Assembly: GCA_039707465.1 (NCBI GenBank)
Contig: CM077643.1
Coordinates: forward strand, 334,148,919-334,212,918
Direction: 5' to 3'
DNA length: 64,000 nucleotides
From: Rhabdophis nuchalis
Taxonomy: Eukaryota > Chordata > Lepidosauria > Squamata > Natricidae
Part shown: piece after piece, positions 31,815 through 42,627 of the stretch
How positions within the stretch are numbered: position 1 is the stretch's first letter
How the letters are laid out: every line of letters starts with the position of its first letter
The notes under the pieces: model-generated
The model's database searches: none
Told to the model about the DNA's origin: nothing
What the model saw: the letters and a program-made list of their open reading frames with translations, nothing else
Translations under genes and position numbers: made by a program

Positions 31815-33007
31815 ACCCGCGCCAGTCCGGCTTTCGGCCCGGGCATAGGACCGAGACGGCATTGGTCGCGTTGGTCGATGATCTCTGGAGGGCCAGAGAT
31901 GGGGGTTGCTCCTCCATCCTGGTCCTATTAGACCTCTCGGCGGCTTTCGATACCATCGACCATGGTATCCTATTGCATCGGCTGGAGGGGTTGGGGGTGG
32001 GAGGCACCGTTTTACGGTGGTTCTCCTCCTACCTCTCTGGCCGATCGCAATTTGTGTTGGCAGGAGAGCAGAGGTCGACATCGAGACCCCTCACATGTGG
32101 GGTTCCTCAGGGGTTGGTCCTCTCGCCTCTCCTGTTCAACACATATATGAAGCCGCTGGGTGAGATCATCCGTGGCTTTGGGGTAGAGTACCATCTCTAC
32201 GCTGATGATACTCAGCTGTATATATCTACCCCAAGCCACCCCAACGATGCCGTAGCGGTGATGTGCCAGTGCCTGGAAGCCGTGCGGATCTGGATGGGAA
32301 GTAATGGACTCAGACTCAACCCGACCAAGACCGAGTGGCTGTGGTTTCCGGCTGCCCGATTCAACCAGCTCACTCCATCGCTGGCCATAGGGGGCAAACA
32401 TCTTGCCCCTGTGGATGGGGTGCGCAACTTGGGTGTCCTCCTGGATGCCCGGCTGTCCATGGAAGATCAAGTGACAGCCGTGGCCAGGAGGGCGTTTTAC
32501 CAGGTTCGCCTGGTTCGCCAGTTGCGCCCCCTATTGGATCGGGACGCCCTTCGCACAGTCACTCATGCTCTCATGACATCCCGACTGGACTATTGTAACT
32601 CTCTCTACATGGGGCTCCCCTTGAGGTGCACCCGAAGACTTCAGCTGGTCCAGAATGCAGCCGCGCGAGCAATAATGGGTACCGCAAGGTATACCCATGT
32701 AACACCGCTCTTGCGCGAACTGCACTGGCTACCTGTCGTCTTTCGGGTGCGCTTCAAGGTGTTAGTTCTCATATTTAAAGCGCTCCATGGCTCGGGACCT
32801 AGCTATCTGCGGGATCGGATTCTGCCCCATACATCTTCCCGGCCGATTCGCTCCCACAGAGAGGGACTTCTCCGGGTGCCGTCCACTAGACTTTGTCAGC
32901 GGGTGACGCCCAGGGGAAGGGCCTTCTCTGTGGCGGGCCCAGCCCTCTGGAACGACCTTCCCCCCGACATTAGAACAACTACGGACCTCCGCTCCTTCCA
33001 TCAGTAA
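31769..33007 (+). pseudogene. CR1/L3 ORF2 C-terminal half: reverse transcriptase
   Basis: 412 codons in a second frame overlapping the first by 46 bp because of the frameshift; the ATG is not a natural start. RT motifs: SGFRPGHRTETAL (20-32), motif [10 protein letters not shown] (53-61), motif B GVPQGLVLSP (111-120), motif C YADD (144-147, catalytic aspartates intact), then NPTKTEWLWF, NLGVLLD and RLDYCNSLYMGLPLRCTRRL. The C-terminal LRELHWLP/ALWNDLPPD module is complete, but TAA ends the frame at 33005-33007 about 12 codons before the usual LKTHxFxxAGL end. Only two lesions separate this copy from a continuous ORF. Confidence 0.88.
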
Positions 33008-33221
33008 TTAAAAACTCACTTTTTCTGCTTGGCCGGCCTAGGTTAGTCTCTACCTCAGGGGTTAGGGAATGTTAATTTTAAAATGGGGATTTTAGTGCAG
33101 GGACAGTTGATTTAATTTGTTTTTATTGTATTTATTTATGTATATATTTTATGTTGTTTTAATTTTCCCTGTGCACCGCTCCGAGTCCCCCTGGGGAGAG
33201 GACGCGGTATAGAAAAATAAA

Positions 33222-33314
<93 letters not shown>
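33222..33314 (+). repeat. (ATCT)n microsatellite at a LINE 3' end
   Basis: About 23 ATCT units begin directly at the 3' terminus of the CR1/L3 element. Confidence 0.97.
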
Positions 33315-34660
33315 AAGCAATTGAGTCACCAAGGTCAGCTGCGTTACATCTTCAGGTATTGAAGAAACTAAAGGAGGTCATCACAGAATCACTAAATGTA
33401 ATCTCTGAGGCCTCTTGGGAAATTGGTAAAGTTTCAGAAACTGGAAGAAAGCAGTAGACGTTTTGTCTTTTTTACAAAAAGCTATAAGGAGGATCCAGAA
33501 AATTACAGACCTGTCAGCTTGATATCTCTACTGGGCAAGGTCTGCAAAGAGGTTTTTAAACAGCATGTTTGTGAGCACTTGATTAAGAAGACAGTAATTA
33601 ACATGAGCCAGCATGCATTTATCACAAATAAGTCATGCCAGATTAATCTCATCTCCTTTTCTGACAGTTACTAACTTAATGGATTGGGGAAATGTTGACC
33701 TCAGCAAAGCATTGACCTTAGCAAAACATTCAACAAAATTTCTCACAATATCCCTTTTAATAAAGTGGCAAAATAAGGGCTTAGATGATACAATTGTTAG
33801 GTGGGTTTATAATTGACTGAATGACCACCCTTAGAGAGCATTCCCCAAGGGCTCCACATCGGTTTGGACAGCTGTAAGAGTGGAAAGCCACAGGTATTCT
33901 CTGCTGGGCCATATGTGGCTCAACACTTTTATTAATGATGTAGATGAAGAGGTTGAGTTGATCGTTATCAAATTTGCAGACAATACAAAATCAGGAGGAG
34001 TGGCTAACATTCTAGAAGAAAAGGGAAGGCTTAATTAAGGGTTAGAAAGCCTTCAGTAGTGGGCTGAAACAAACACAGAATTACAGAAAGAGTCCTGCAC
34101 CATTATGAAGTCTTGTCTAAGTAAAAGATGGGGGAAACCTGGCTTAGTAATACTGAAAAGAATCTGGATGTTCTAATACAATAATGTGCTGTATCTGCTA
34201 ACAAAGCATGTGCTATTTAGGAATGTATTAACAAGAACAGAGTCTGCATCATAAGAAATGTTTGTCCAATTTTGGTCAGCCCCATCCCCTTTGAAATATG
34301 TCCCATTCTGGGCATTGCTATCTAAAAAAAATATGGACAAACTGGAGGAAATTCAGAAGAGATGGTGAGAGGATTAGAAACCAGGTCCCACGAAGAACAG
34401 TTAAAGCAACTAGACTTGATTAGCCTGCAGAAGAGAAGATTGAGGGGTGATATGGTAGTACTCTTCAGCTGTCTAAGGGATCATTTAGATTAGAAGAAGG
34501 AGTGGACTTGTTCTCTTTTATCCTGATGGCACAACCAGAACTAGTGGGTTGAAACTACAAGAAGATATATCACAAGGAATTCCTGATAATAAGAACTTTC
34601 CACCAGCGGAATAGGTTGCCTCATGAAGTGGTATGTTCACTGAATTATTAAATTCATTTT
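33315..34660 (+). mobile_element. Old CR1 LINE, 3' part (RT and C-terminus)
   Basis: Continuation of the element at 29290-30039. It encodes EDPENYRPVSLISLLGKVCK, SQHAFITNKSCQINLISF and a degraded palm (LSKALTLAKHSTKFL). From about 34.3 kb it has the CR1 C-terminal region (EEIQKRW, RGDMVVLFSCLRD). Many stops and small deletions mark it as ancient. Confidence 0.8.
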
Positions 34661-36370
34661 TTATCAATTCATTGGATTGGGGGAAATGTAGTTACCATTT
34701 GGGATCCTGAAAATCACTCTGGCACCCAAAAGTTGAGGCTTGTAAAATGGTGTGGGGAAGTGGTTAAAGTGTTAGATTAGAACTGGGGAAACTTCTGTGC
34801 ATAGCACTTTAAGTGCTTGGAGGACAGGCAGGTTATAAATCAGTCAAACACAAAACAAATAAAACTATGCAAACTACTGGATTTCTACAGCACTGATAAA
34901 TTGCTAGCTAGCCAGGACTATCATTGTGGTGAAAGTAAACCTGAAATAAAGCCGTCGTTCTAAAATTCTCTTTTCAGCCCCTCTTCTTACCACCACCAGA
35001 GCCTTTCCTGATATCTGATGGCATATTGCATCTTGGTGTCTGTAACTTTGTACATGTCTAGAGTTTTCTCAACTTTTCTCCTCTTAAGGAATCTACCTTC
35101 CCCCATTCATTATGCAGCAGGAAGAAATAGGTCTTCTAAAGCTCAGTTGGCAGCTAAAGCGTTAGTAGTGCTCAGAATCAATTAAAGAGGCTTTTCTAAT
35201 AGCCTGGGAAGGCCCTTAAGCTCCAGAGCGTTTCTGCAGATTCTGTTCCCTGCTGGCAATAGGTAGAAACCCAAATTGCTTGCTTGCTTTCTATTGCACA
35301 CCTGGGCAGAGAAATTTCTGCACAGCCATCAAGACATGGTTTATTTCCATTGCTATTGGAGAGCCAGAGGGGAATTGGACAGAGGCTTACAGATGGAGAG
35401 GGAATGGTAGACAACAGGGTGTTGCTGGTGTAGAAAAATACTTCTGATTGCCCTTCAGAAAGGCCATCAATAATCAAGACATCTGTCATTAGAACTGAGG
35501 AGAAAGGGGTGATCTGTGTTCTTTTCTTGGCCTCTTTGCCACAGGGAGTCCCACCTTCTTTGGCAGGAACCTCCTCTAAAAAATTTCACGCCTGGCACTC
35601 TTGAGATGGTACACCCTGCTAATTAGCAGGTTGCTGTCAAAACCACTGAAAGGTTTTCTGCCATCTCAGCCTCTTAACATTCACCTCTGAATTTAATGTC
35701 ATGGGTTGGAGGATGTTTCTTTCACCAGAAGCAGCACATCACATCCTGCAGTAGCATAACATTTGCTTGCCAGCAGAAGAAAATAGACCATATAAAGACT
35801 GATCCACCCAAATTTAATCCCATCACTGATGGCAACAAGTTTTCTTTTCTTTTTGGCAAACAATTTGGCAGATTCATGGAGGATCGGTGCAGACCTGTAT
35901 TTTCAGCAAAAGAGCTAAGTGGTTGCCCCAGGGCCAAACATGTCTCCTAATATGAGGAAATAAATAAATAAATACATGATTTAATTCATTCTGTGGTGCT
36001 TGTCAGTGTTTCAAGGGCACTTGGCTGATCTCTCTTACAAACAGACATTGGTGTAGGTGGACTATAGGGTGATTCATCAGGGCTCTTTGAATGGGGTGTA
36101 AGCCAACACCAACACTTCCAAAGCCTAAATGAGGCTTTCCCCACCTTAAGACCTGTAGTTCAACTGTTCCTCTGCCGCACCTCTCCTTGCAGGGAAATCT
36201 ATCTGCAGCTTGACCTGCCTTAGTGAGTGGACAGCAGTAGGCATTCATTCCCTTCTTCCCTAAATACTTGAATTGTATTGTACCCATTTTTTTTTCAATG
36301 GGATGAAGCTATTCAAGGATGTTTTGCCTGAGAGTCTCTCTGCATGAGGATTGATGGATACCTGGAAGCT
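34661..36370. other. Mostly unique intergenic DNA
   Basis: No gene recognised. A possible SINE remnant lies near 34740-34860 (short tail-like GACAGGCAGGTTATAAATCAG). Confidence 0.4.
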
Positions 36371-36562
36371 TAGAATTAGAATTTAGAATTTATTAAATTA
36401 ATATACCGCACATTCTCCCTACTGGGAATCAGGGCGGTGTACAGGCAGGTAAAATCGATAATATAAAACATAAAATACAATTAAAAATACATTAAATAGT
36501 TGGCCTGTCCTAAAACTCCTATTAAAACCCCTATTAAAACCCCTGCTAAAATAAATTAAAAA

Positions 36563-37002
36563 CTATGCCAGGCCGGCCACATGGAATAAATAGGTTTTCA
36601 AGACCCGACGGAAAAGGCATAGGTCGGTGATCGTCCATAGCTCAGGGGGTAGGTCATTCCAGAGGGCAGGGGCTGCCAAACAGAAGGCTCTTCCCCTGGG
36701 GGTCGCCAGCCGACATTGTTTAGCCGACGGCCCCCTAGGAGGCCTTCTCTGTGGGAGCGAACTGGTCGGTGGGAGGTATTTGGTAGCAGGAGGCGGTCTT
36801 GAAGATAACCAGATCCCTTGCCATAGAGCGCTTTGAAGGTGGTTACTAGTACCTTGAAGCACACCCAGAAAGCCACAGGCAGCCAGTGCAGCTCGCGCAG
36901 GAGAGGTGTCACATGGGAGCATCTAGAAGCTCCAAAAATCCCCCGCACAGCTGCATTCTGAACTAACTGGAGCCTCCGGGTGCACCTCAAGGGAAGCCCC
37001 AT
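36563..37002 (-). pseudogene. CR1/L3 ORF2 C-terminal region (two frames)
   Basis: From 37002 downward: MGLPLRCTRRLQLVQNAAVR, LLRELHWLPVAF and YLQDRLLLPNTSHRPVRSHR. A frameshift near 36.75 kb moves the end (RGRAFCLAAPALWNDLPPEL, LKTYLFHVAGLA) into the frame that stops at 36563. An extra leucine codon in DRLLLPNT and a changed GLLGGRR region mark small indels. It belongs to the element that begins at 41290. Confidence 0.85.
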
Positions 37003-37066
37003 GTAGAGAGCGTTGCAATAGTCCAGACGGGAGGTGACGAGGGCTTGAGTGACTGTGCGTAGAGCG

Positions 37067-37939
37067 TCACGATCCAGAAAGGCGAACCTGATAAAAAGCC
37101 CCCCTGGCCACGGCTGTCATATGATCTTCTAAAGACAGCCGTGAGTCCAGGAAGACGCCCAAGTTGCGAGCCCTCTCTGTAGGGGCCAATGACTCACCCC
37201 CAATAGCCAGAGATGGCACCAACTGGCTATATCGTGACGCCGGAAGCCACAGCCACTCGGTCTTGGAGGGGTTGAGTCGGAGTCTGTTTCTCCCCATCCA
37301 GACTCGCATGGCCTCCAGACACTGGGAAATCACTTCCACGGCATCGTTGGGATGGTCTGGGGTAGAGATGAACAGCTGAGTATCATCAGCGTGCTGATGG
37401 AACTCTACCCCGAAACCACGGATGATCTCACCCAGCGGCTTCATATAAATGTTGAACAGGAGAGGCGAGAGGACCGACTCCTGTGGTACCCCACAGGTGA
37501 GGCACCTCGACGTCGACCTCTGCCCTCCTGCCAACACAAATTGCGACTGGTAGGAGAGGTAGGAGGAGAACCACCGTAACACGTTGCCCCCCACCCCCAG
37601 CTCCTTCCGCCGGCGCAACATGATACCATGGTTGATGGTATCAAAAGCCGCTGAGAGATCTAACAGGACCAGGATAGAGGAACAACCTCTATCCCGAGAC
37701 CTCCAGAGATCATCCACCAATGCGACCAATGCTGTCTCTGTGCTGTACCCAGGCCGGAAGCCGGACTGGTGCGAGTCCAGATAGACAGTTTCCTCCAGGT
37801 GCTGAAGGAGCTGCCGCGCCACTACACTCTCAACAACCTTCGCAAGAAATCGAAGGTTGGAGACAGGACGGTAGTTGGCCAACACAGCCGGGTCCAGGGA
37901 GGGCTTCTTGAGGAGGGGCCTCACCACCGCCTTTTTCAA
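37067..37939 (-). pseudogene. CR1/L3 reverse transcriptase with HADD active site
   Basis: 290 codons: [40 protein letters not shown], motif [10 protein letters not shown], motif [14 protein letters not shown] (usual PQGxVLSP altered) and motif C read as QHADD where the family has LYADD. The Tyr-to-His change at the catalytic box and Gly-to-Glu in motif B would be expected to abolish activity. Coding continues upstream to about 37996 ([14 protein letters not shown]), where the plus-strand insertion breaks it. The frame is lost near 37085 by a deletion relative to the intact family member. Confidence 0.88.
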
Positions 37940-37996
37940 GGTGGCCAGCAGAAACCCCTCACTTAAAGAAGCATTGACAATTCCATGGAGCCAGCC

Positions 37997-38904
37997 CCAT
38001 CCAAGACCGAGTGGCTGTGGTTTCCGGCGTCACGATATAGTCAGTTGGTTCCATCTCTGGCTATCGGGGGTGAGTCACTGGCCCGGATAGGGCTCGCAAT
38101 CTGGGCGTCCTCCTGGATTCTCGGCTGTCATTGGATGACCACATGACAGCCGTGACCAGGGGGGCCTTTTATCAGGTTCACCTGATATGCCAGTTGCGCC
38201 CCTATCTAGATTGTGACGCCTTACACACGGTCACTCAAGCACTCGTCACCTCCCACCTGGACTACTGCAATGCTCTTTACATGGGGCTTCCCTTGAGGTG
38301 CACCCGGAGGCTCCAGCTAGTCCAGAATGCAGCCGCGCAGGGTATCCTGGGAGTTTCTCGATACTCCCATGTAACACCTCTCCTGCGCGAGCTGCACTGG
38401 CTGCCTGTGGCCTTTCGGGTGCGCTTCAAGGTGCTAGTAACCATCTTTAAAGCGCTCCATGGCACAGGACCTGGCTACTTGCGGGACCGCCTCCTACCAC
38501 ATACCTCCCTTAGACCTGTCCGCTCCCACAGAGTGGGCCTCCTCAGGGTGCTATCCGCCGGACAATGCCGAAGGGTGGCCCCCACGGGGTGAGCCTTCTC
38601 TGTGGCGGGGCCTGCCCTCTGGAATGACCTACCCCCCGACCTTCATACCATCATGGACCTATGCCTCTTCCGCCGGGCATTAAAGACACATCTATTTCAA
38701 GGGGCTGGCCTGGCATAGTTTTAATGGGTAAAGTTTTAATTGATTTTAATCTTTTCTAATCCAAATTTTTAGCACAGACCCTAATTTAATTCATTTTAAA
38801 TTGTTTTTTATTGTATTTGTTTTTATATTTCTGTGCACCGCCCTGAGTCCTCTCGGGGAGATAGGGCGGTATATAAATTTGAAATAAACTAAACTAAACT
38901 AAAC
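37997..38904 (+). mobile_element. CR1/L3 3' end inserted antisense into another CR1/L3
   Basis: 5'-truncated plus-strand copy with 3' tail (AACTA)n at 38884-38904. It splits the minus-strand element exactly between its REVT and GWL codons, so the pre-insertion sequence is readable. No clear target duplication, as is usual for CR1. Confidence 0.9.
38131..38592 (+). pseudogene. CR1/L3 ORF2 C-terminal fragment
   Basis: 154-codon frame with QVHLICQLRPYLDCDALHTV, YMGLPLRCTRRL, LLRELHWLPVAFRVRFKVLV and RLLPHTSLRPVRSHRVGL. A TGA at 38590 (in CACGGGGTGAGCC, where homologues have GGGGAAGGGCC) ends it early, but similarity continues to GGCTGGCCTGGCATAG at 38718. No catalytic RT motifs remain because of 5' truncation. 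Confidence 0.88.
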
Positions 38905-39711
38905 TTGTGTAACCTCCCGGGAGGCCAGTACCAACCAGGAGGGACATGGGTCCAATAAACATGTGGTGGCGTTCAGCTGCCCCAGCATTCTGTCCATGTC
39001 CTCAGGAGTCACAGGATCAAACTCTTCCCAGATAGCGGACTCAAGACTTGCCTCCGTCTGCCCATCTGAACTAGTCCAATCTGAGGCCAAACCGTCCCAG
39101 ATCTGATCGATTTTATCATGCAGATAACACCTACATTCCTCCGCACGACCCTGCAAGGGGGCATCCCGCGCCCTCTGGTGAAGAAGGGAGAGGGTCACCC
39201 TAAACAGGGCGGCAGGCTGGTTATCTGCAGACACGATAAGAGTGGAGAAATAATTACACTTCGCTGCTCCTATCGCCACTAGGTAGGTCTTCAAGTGCGA
39301 CCTTACCAGTGTCCAGTCAGACTCGGAGCGGGTGGCCCTCCAACCACTCCCTAGGCATCTCTTCAGATGCTTCATCACCCTCAGCTCCTCGGAAAACCAG
39401 GGAGCCAAGGTGGTTCGGTGCTGGGTTAGAGGCCGCAAAGGCACGACCAAGTCCAGGGCCCCTATGGCTGCACTATTCCAAGCGGCCACAAGGTCCTCAG
39501 TTGAGTCACGGGTCAGGGTCTCAGGTATTGGCCCAAGCTCCATTAGGAACCTCTCAGGGTCCATCAGGCGCCTGGGGCGGAACCATCTCACCGCTTCCGG
39601 TTCCGCCTCCCCTTGGTGAGATGCAGCGGTTGGAAAGCCCAGCCAAAGGAGAGAGGGATCTGGCCATGACAGGGGTTCAACGGCTATTTCCCCTAAACCC
39701 AGATCACTCAA
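38899..39711 (-). pseudogene. CR1/L3 ORF2 linker between endonuclease and RT
   Basis: 270 codons: SDLGLGEIAVEPLSWPDPSL (the endonuclease end, with TDH changed to PDP, so the catalytic His is lost), RLMDPERFLMELGPIPETLT, RTTLAPWFSEELRVMKHLKR and TTCLLDPCPSWLVLASREV. It stops at the junction with the 37997-38904 insertion. Confidence 0.87.
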
Positions 39712-39731
39712 CCACTGGCCGGAGACAAAAA

Positions 39732-40085
39732 CTAAGTCCAGTGTGTGTCCTCCAGTGTGGGGGGGGGGTCATGAACTAACTGGGTCAGGTCCATGGCCGT
39801 CATGGAGGCCATGAACTCCCGTGCTGTCTCAGATGCCTCGCCTATCGATGGCAGGTTGAAATCCCCCATGACTAGCAGCCTGGGGGTATCAACCGCCATC
39901 TCGGCTATCACATTGAGAAGCTCAGGTAGGGCTGCTGATACGTAGCGGGGAGCCAGGTACACAATCAGCAAGCCCAACTTCCTCCCATGACCCCACTTCA
40001 CACATAGAGACTCATAGCCAGCTGTCTGCGGCACAGTGGTCTTTCTCGGGTCCAGACCCTCCTTTATGACAACCGCCCCCCCCAC
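39732..40085 (-). pseudogene. CR1/L3 endonuclease middle segment
   Basis: 117 codons with SLCVKWGHGRKLGLLIVYLA, PRYVSAALPELLNVI, VMGDFNLPSIGEA and FMASMTAMDLTQLV. The frame breaks near 39.76 kb at a run of G on the plus strand. Upstream coding is separated by the 3'-UTR and L1 insertions. Confidence 0.87.
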
Positions 40086-40109
40086 CCCGATCCTGGGCTT
40101 GTGGCTGAT

Positions 40110-40248
40110 TTAATTTAATTTAATTTAATTATTAGACTTATAAACCGCCCCCTCTCCCCGAAGGGACTCGGGGCGGTGTACAGGAAAAAATTAAAAAACC
40201 ATATAAAACATACAATATATACAAAGCTAAAAACGAATTAAATTAACC
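40110..40248 (-). mobile_element. CR1/L3 3'-UTR insertion with (TTTAA)n tail
   Basis: Antisense CR1/L3 terminal block (TTATAAACCGCC...GGGGCGGTGTACAGG) with a TTTAA pentamer tail at 40110-40130. A possible 4-bp duplication TGAT (40106-40109, 40249-40252) flanks it. Extremely 5'-truncated (139 bp). Confidence 0.82.
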
Positions 40249-40283
40249 TGATGAAATGCACGGTAACCCGGTTGGCACATTTC

Positions 40284-40871
40284 TTTCTTTCTTTTTTTTA
40301 ATTGAAAAAGTTTTATTCAAACAGGTTTTCCCCCTTTTTGCCCCCCCCCCGGCATATAATATAAATCACATACAAATAGTATACCCCTTCCCTCCCCCAT
40401 CTTAGGATAAATTTCTCATTCATATATTATACCCCCTCGCCTCCCGGCAAACATAATATAAATTTCTCTTAATATATCAATCTCCCCTTAACACCATCTT
40501 CTAATTTAAATAAACATATATAAATCATGGTATAACTGTATCCCATTATTCCCATCGCTATATTAGTTATCCACATATATTTCCCCACCCTCCACCCTAA
40601 CTCTCCCCCACCTCCCACTCAATCCCACCCCCCTGACTTCCACTATACACCACTCTAATAATTCCAAGCATCCCAAATATTATTTACTCTGTTCACCTAT
40701 CAATCTAAACATTCTTACCTAAAGGCTACATGGTATTTCCTAGTCTGGTATTTATTCTGTATATAATCAATCCATTTTGCCCATTCCTGTGCATAATTCT
40801 CCTGCTTCTGATCTTTTAAGAAAGCTGAAATTTTTGCCATTTCCGCAAACCCTGCCACTTTCTGAATCCAT
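40284..40871 (-). mobile_element. L1 LINE, 5'-truncated, with 15-bp target duplication
   Basis: Minus-strand L1 of 588 bp with perfect duplication CGGTTGGCACATTTC (40269-40283, 40872-40886), and the poly-A tail read as a T-rich tract from 40284. The tail shares AATAAAACTTTTTCAAT with the L1 at 18760. The duplicated bases belong to the CR1/L3 element, so the L1 is later. Confidence 0.92.
40715..40871 (-). pseudogene. L1 ORF2p C-terminal end
   Basis: The frame reads VAGFAEMAKISAFLKDQKQE, WAKWIDYIQNKY and a stop after YHVAF at 40715. This resembles the extreme C-terminus of vertebrate L1 ORF2p. It joins out of context to CR1/L3 endonuclease codons above 40872, making a chimeric open frame up to 41287 that is not a gene. 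Confidence 0.75.
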
Positions 40872-41290
40872 CGGTTGGCACATTTCAACAAGGGGCACCC
40901 CCCCTCTTGGCCCAGCCAGGTCTCCGTAATACCCGCCAGGTCCGGGCCCCCCTCCAAAACCAGATCGTGAATTAGGGGGGCTTTATTAACCATGGACCTG
41001 GCGTCACACAACATCAGCCGAAGGCCCAGGCCCTGAGATCCTGAACCCTCTGGGTCACAAGAGGAGCCATGAGGGCCGGAGTGCGCCACTGCTCGCAAAC
41101 AGCGAGTGCGCCCTCCCTTTATATGATATGACACCCGGCTCCCGCCATACCTGCCGCTCCCACACACAGTCTTGATGGAATAGCCCTCTGTTGGACAGAC
41201 CCTCACCCTCTCCCCAATTCTAGACACTATGCCCATTGGGACCGCTAGCCGGCCTGGAGACATTCCCCAGTGGGTTTTCCCCCTCACCCA
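40872..41290 (-). pseudogene. CR1/L3 endonuclease N-terminus and 5' region
   Basis: Minus-strand codons LRLMLCDARSMVNKAP (homologous to the NARS motif of the 30099 copy, with Asn changed to Asp) and AGITETWLGQEGG (metal-binding Glu retained). Upstream, 41060-41290, is 5' sequence less similar to the young element. Confidence 0.8.
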
Positions 41291-42330
41291 CCACCCTAAT
41301 TTTGGTTTGACCTTCCCCCTCCCTAGAGCCCCTTAAGATTTGGATTCAAAATTTAATTAAAAAACCCCTTAATTTCCACTTTGACCACCTCTCTTGGTGG
41401 TGGTCAAAGCGTATTGAGTATTGTTCAGAGTATTGTTGGTATCTCTTGATGTTCTCAATAGAAAAAAGGATAGTGAATGGCAGCCAAGAAATAAAGAGTA
41501 AGGATTAGTTCTCTCACAGTCAGAGAAAAACAACTTGATATTAGACCTGTCTGTTGCTAAAATAAGAAATAGATGGAAACTGGGCTTGCTGCCCAAAGAG
41601 AGGGCCATCTAGCCTCTTGCATAGTTCAGGTGTGAGAAAGTGTACCCAACTACAAATTTTGATATCATTGTAAATAGAATTGCATTTGATACACTGTAGT
41701 TTCTGGAATTCTTTTGTAATGACTTACCTTTTTCTACAATAAATTATTTACCAGAAGTTCCTGGATTCCTGTGTGCCTATTTACTTGGTTTCATCTCAGC
41801 CTGCCCAGGAGAAACTTGACACAGAGCTCCAAACAGACCAAAAATAAATTTTAAAAATGGTATAACACAATGGCGTCCAACAGAACACAGATCACCAATC
41901 TTTTAATTAGAGTTTATAGCTTACCCGTTCAAAGATCTAGACATTCAGCTGTCGTGCAATAGATACCAATTACAGAAATCAAACTTTCTAGACAAGCATC
42001 TTCCCTCTTTAAAGCTTATAATAACTTCTGGGATCTGATTACCATCTGTCCCAAACACATGCAATGAGTATGTTAAGTTCTTCATGCACTATGCAATTTG
42101 TGTGCATGTTGCTGCTGAGCATAGAATATGTAGATTTTAGAATAGTAACATATCGATGCCTGTACTTGAGTAAATATTTGTCTTAAGCCAATTACAGCAG
42201 TCTCTTAAAATGGAATATGTAAGACCAGCATCTTCTTTCTTCCATTCCATCCCCATTTAGTCTAATGAAATACTTAGTCAGCATTTCAGACATGATACCC
42301 TTTTAATTCCCAAAGAATATACATGTTAAT
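41291..42330. other. Intergenic DNA
   Basis: 41291-41400 may still be LINE 5' UTR. Beyond it I recognise no gene or repeat. Confidence 0.4.
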
Positions 42331-42415
42331 TGTTGCAATGAAAGCAACAAAGAATCTTGTGGCACCTAAAGATTAACAAATTTGTACGTCGTAAAAGTTG
42401 TAAGGGCTACGTTGA
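42331..42415 (+). repeat. Fragment of a reptile interspersed repeat
   Basis: The phrase AAGAATCTTGTGGCACCTAA and AGATTAACAAATTTGT matches a common amniote dispersed repeat by memory; class not assigned. Confidence 0.45.
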
Positions 42416-42627
42416 TTACCATAGAATGTGATTCCTGTCCCTGAGCCATTTAAAAACAGGATAGCAGAGTATTTGTGTGGGAAACGAATGATACATTTTA
42501 TTTTGAGACAGATCGTGGGAGATTAAATAGAGTGTGCAAAAGAATTGCAAGATCATGTACAATGTGTTTGCTAAAATTGTATAGTATATACCATAACGCA
42601 ATATAGGTTGGTGAAAACCATTTGATG

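Larger units (their letters stand above)
30040..33314 (+). mobile_element. Young CR1/L3-type LINE, nearly full length
   Basis: A 3.3-kb sense-strand element inserted in an older CR1. Order: two tandem copies of a 21-bp 5' unit (30040-30060, 30061-30081), ORF2 with apurinic endonuclease and RT (30099-33007), 3' UTR with the terminal block CACCGCTCCGAGTCCCC...GCGGTAT, and an (ATCT)n tail at 33222-33314. No ORF1 is seen. Defects are one frameshift near 31.77 kb and an early stop at 33005. It is the best-preserved element here and the reference for the other CR1/L3 fragments. Confidence 0.93.
36371..41290 (-). mobile_element. CR1/L3-type LINE on minus strand, interrupted three times
   Basis: 3' end at 36371 (A/T tail, TATACCGC...GGCGGTGTACAGG), RT at 36.6-37.98 kb, linker and endonuclease at 38.9-40.1 kb, and the endonuclease start plus 5' region at 40.87-41.29 kb. 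Insertions: plus-strand CR1/L3 3' end (37997-38904), minus-strand CR1/L3 3' UTR (40110-40248) and L1 (40284-40871). Removing them restores collinearity with 30040-33314. Frameshifts near 37.08 and 39.73 kb and an altered RT active site show it is dead. Confidence 0.9.

Noticed and set aside
31716..32470. Minus-strand frames opposite the LINE reverse transcriptase
   Set aside because: Shadow frames of the real plus-strand RT coding sequence.
37164..37966. Plus-strand frames opposite the minus-strand RT
   Set aside because: Shadow frames; only the minus strand carries RT motifs.
40715..41287. Apparent 190-codon single protein
   Set aside because: Chimera of CR1/L3 endonuclease codons and an L1 ORF2 tail joined by the L1 insertion.
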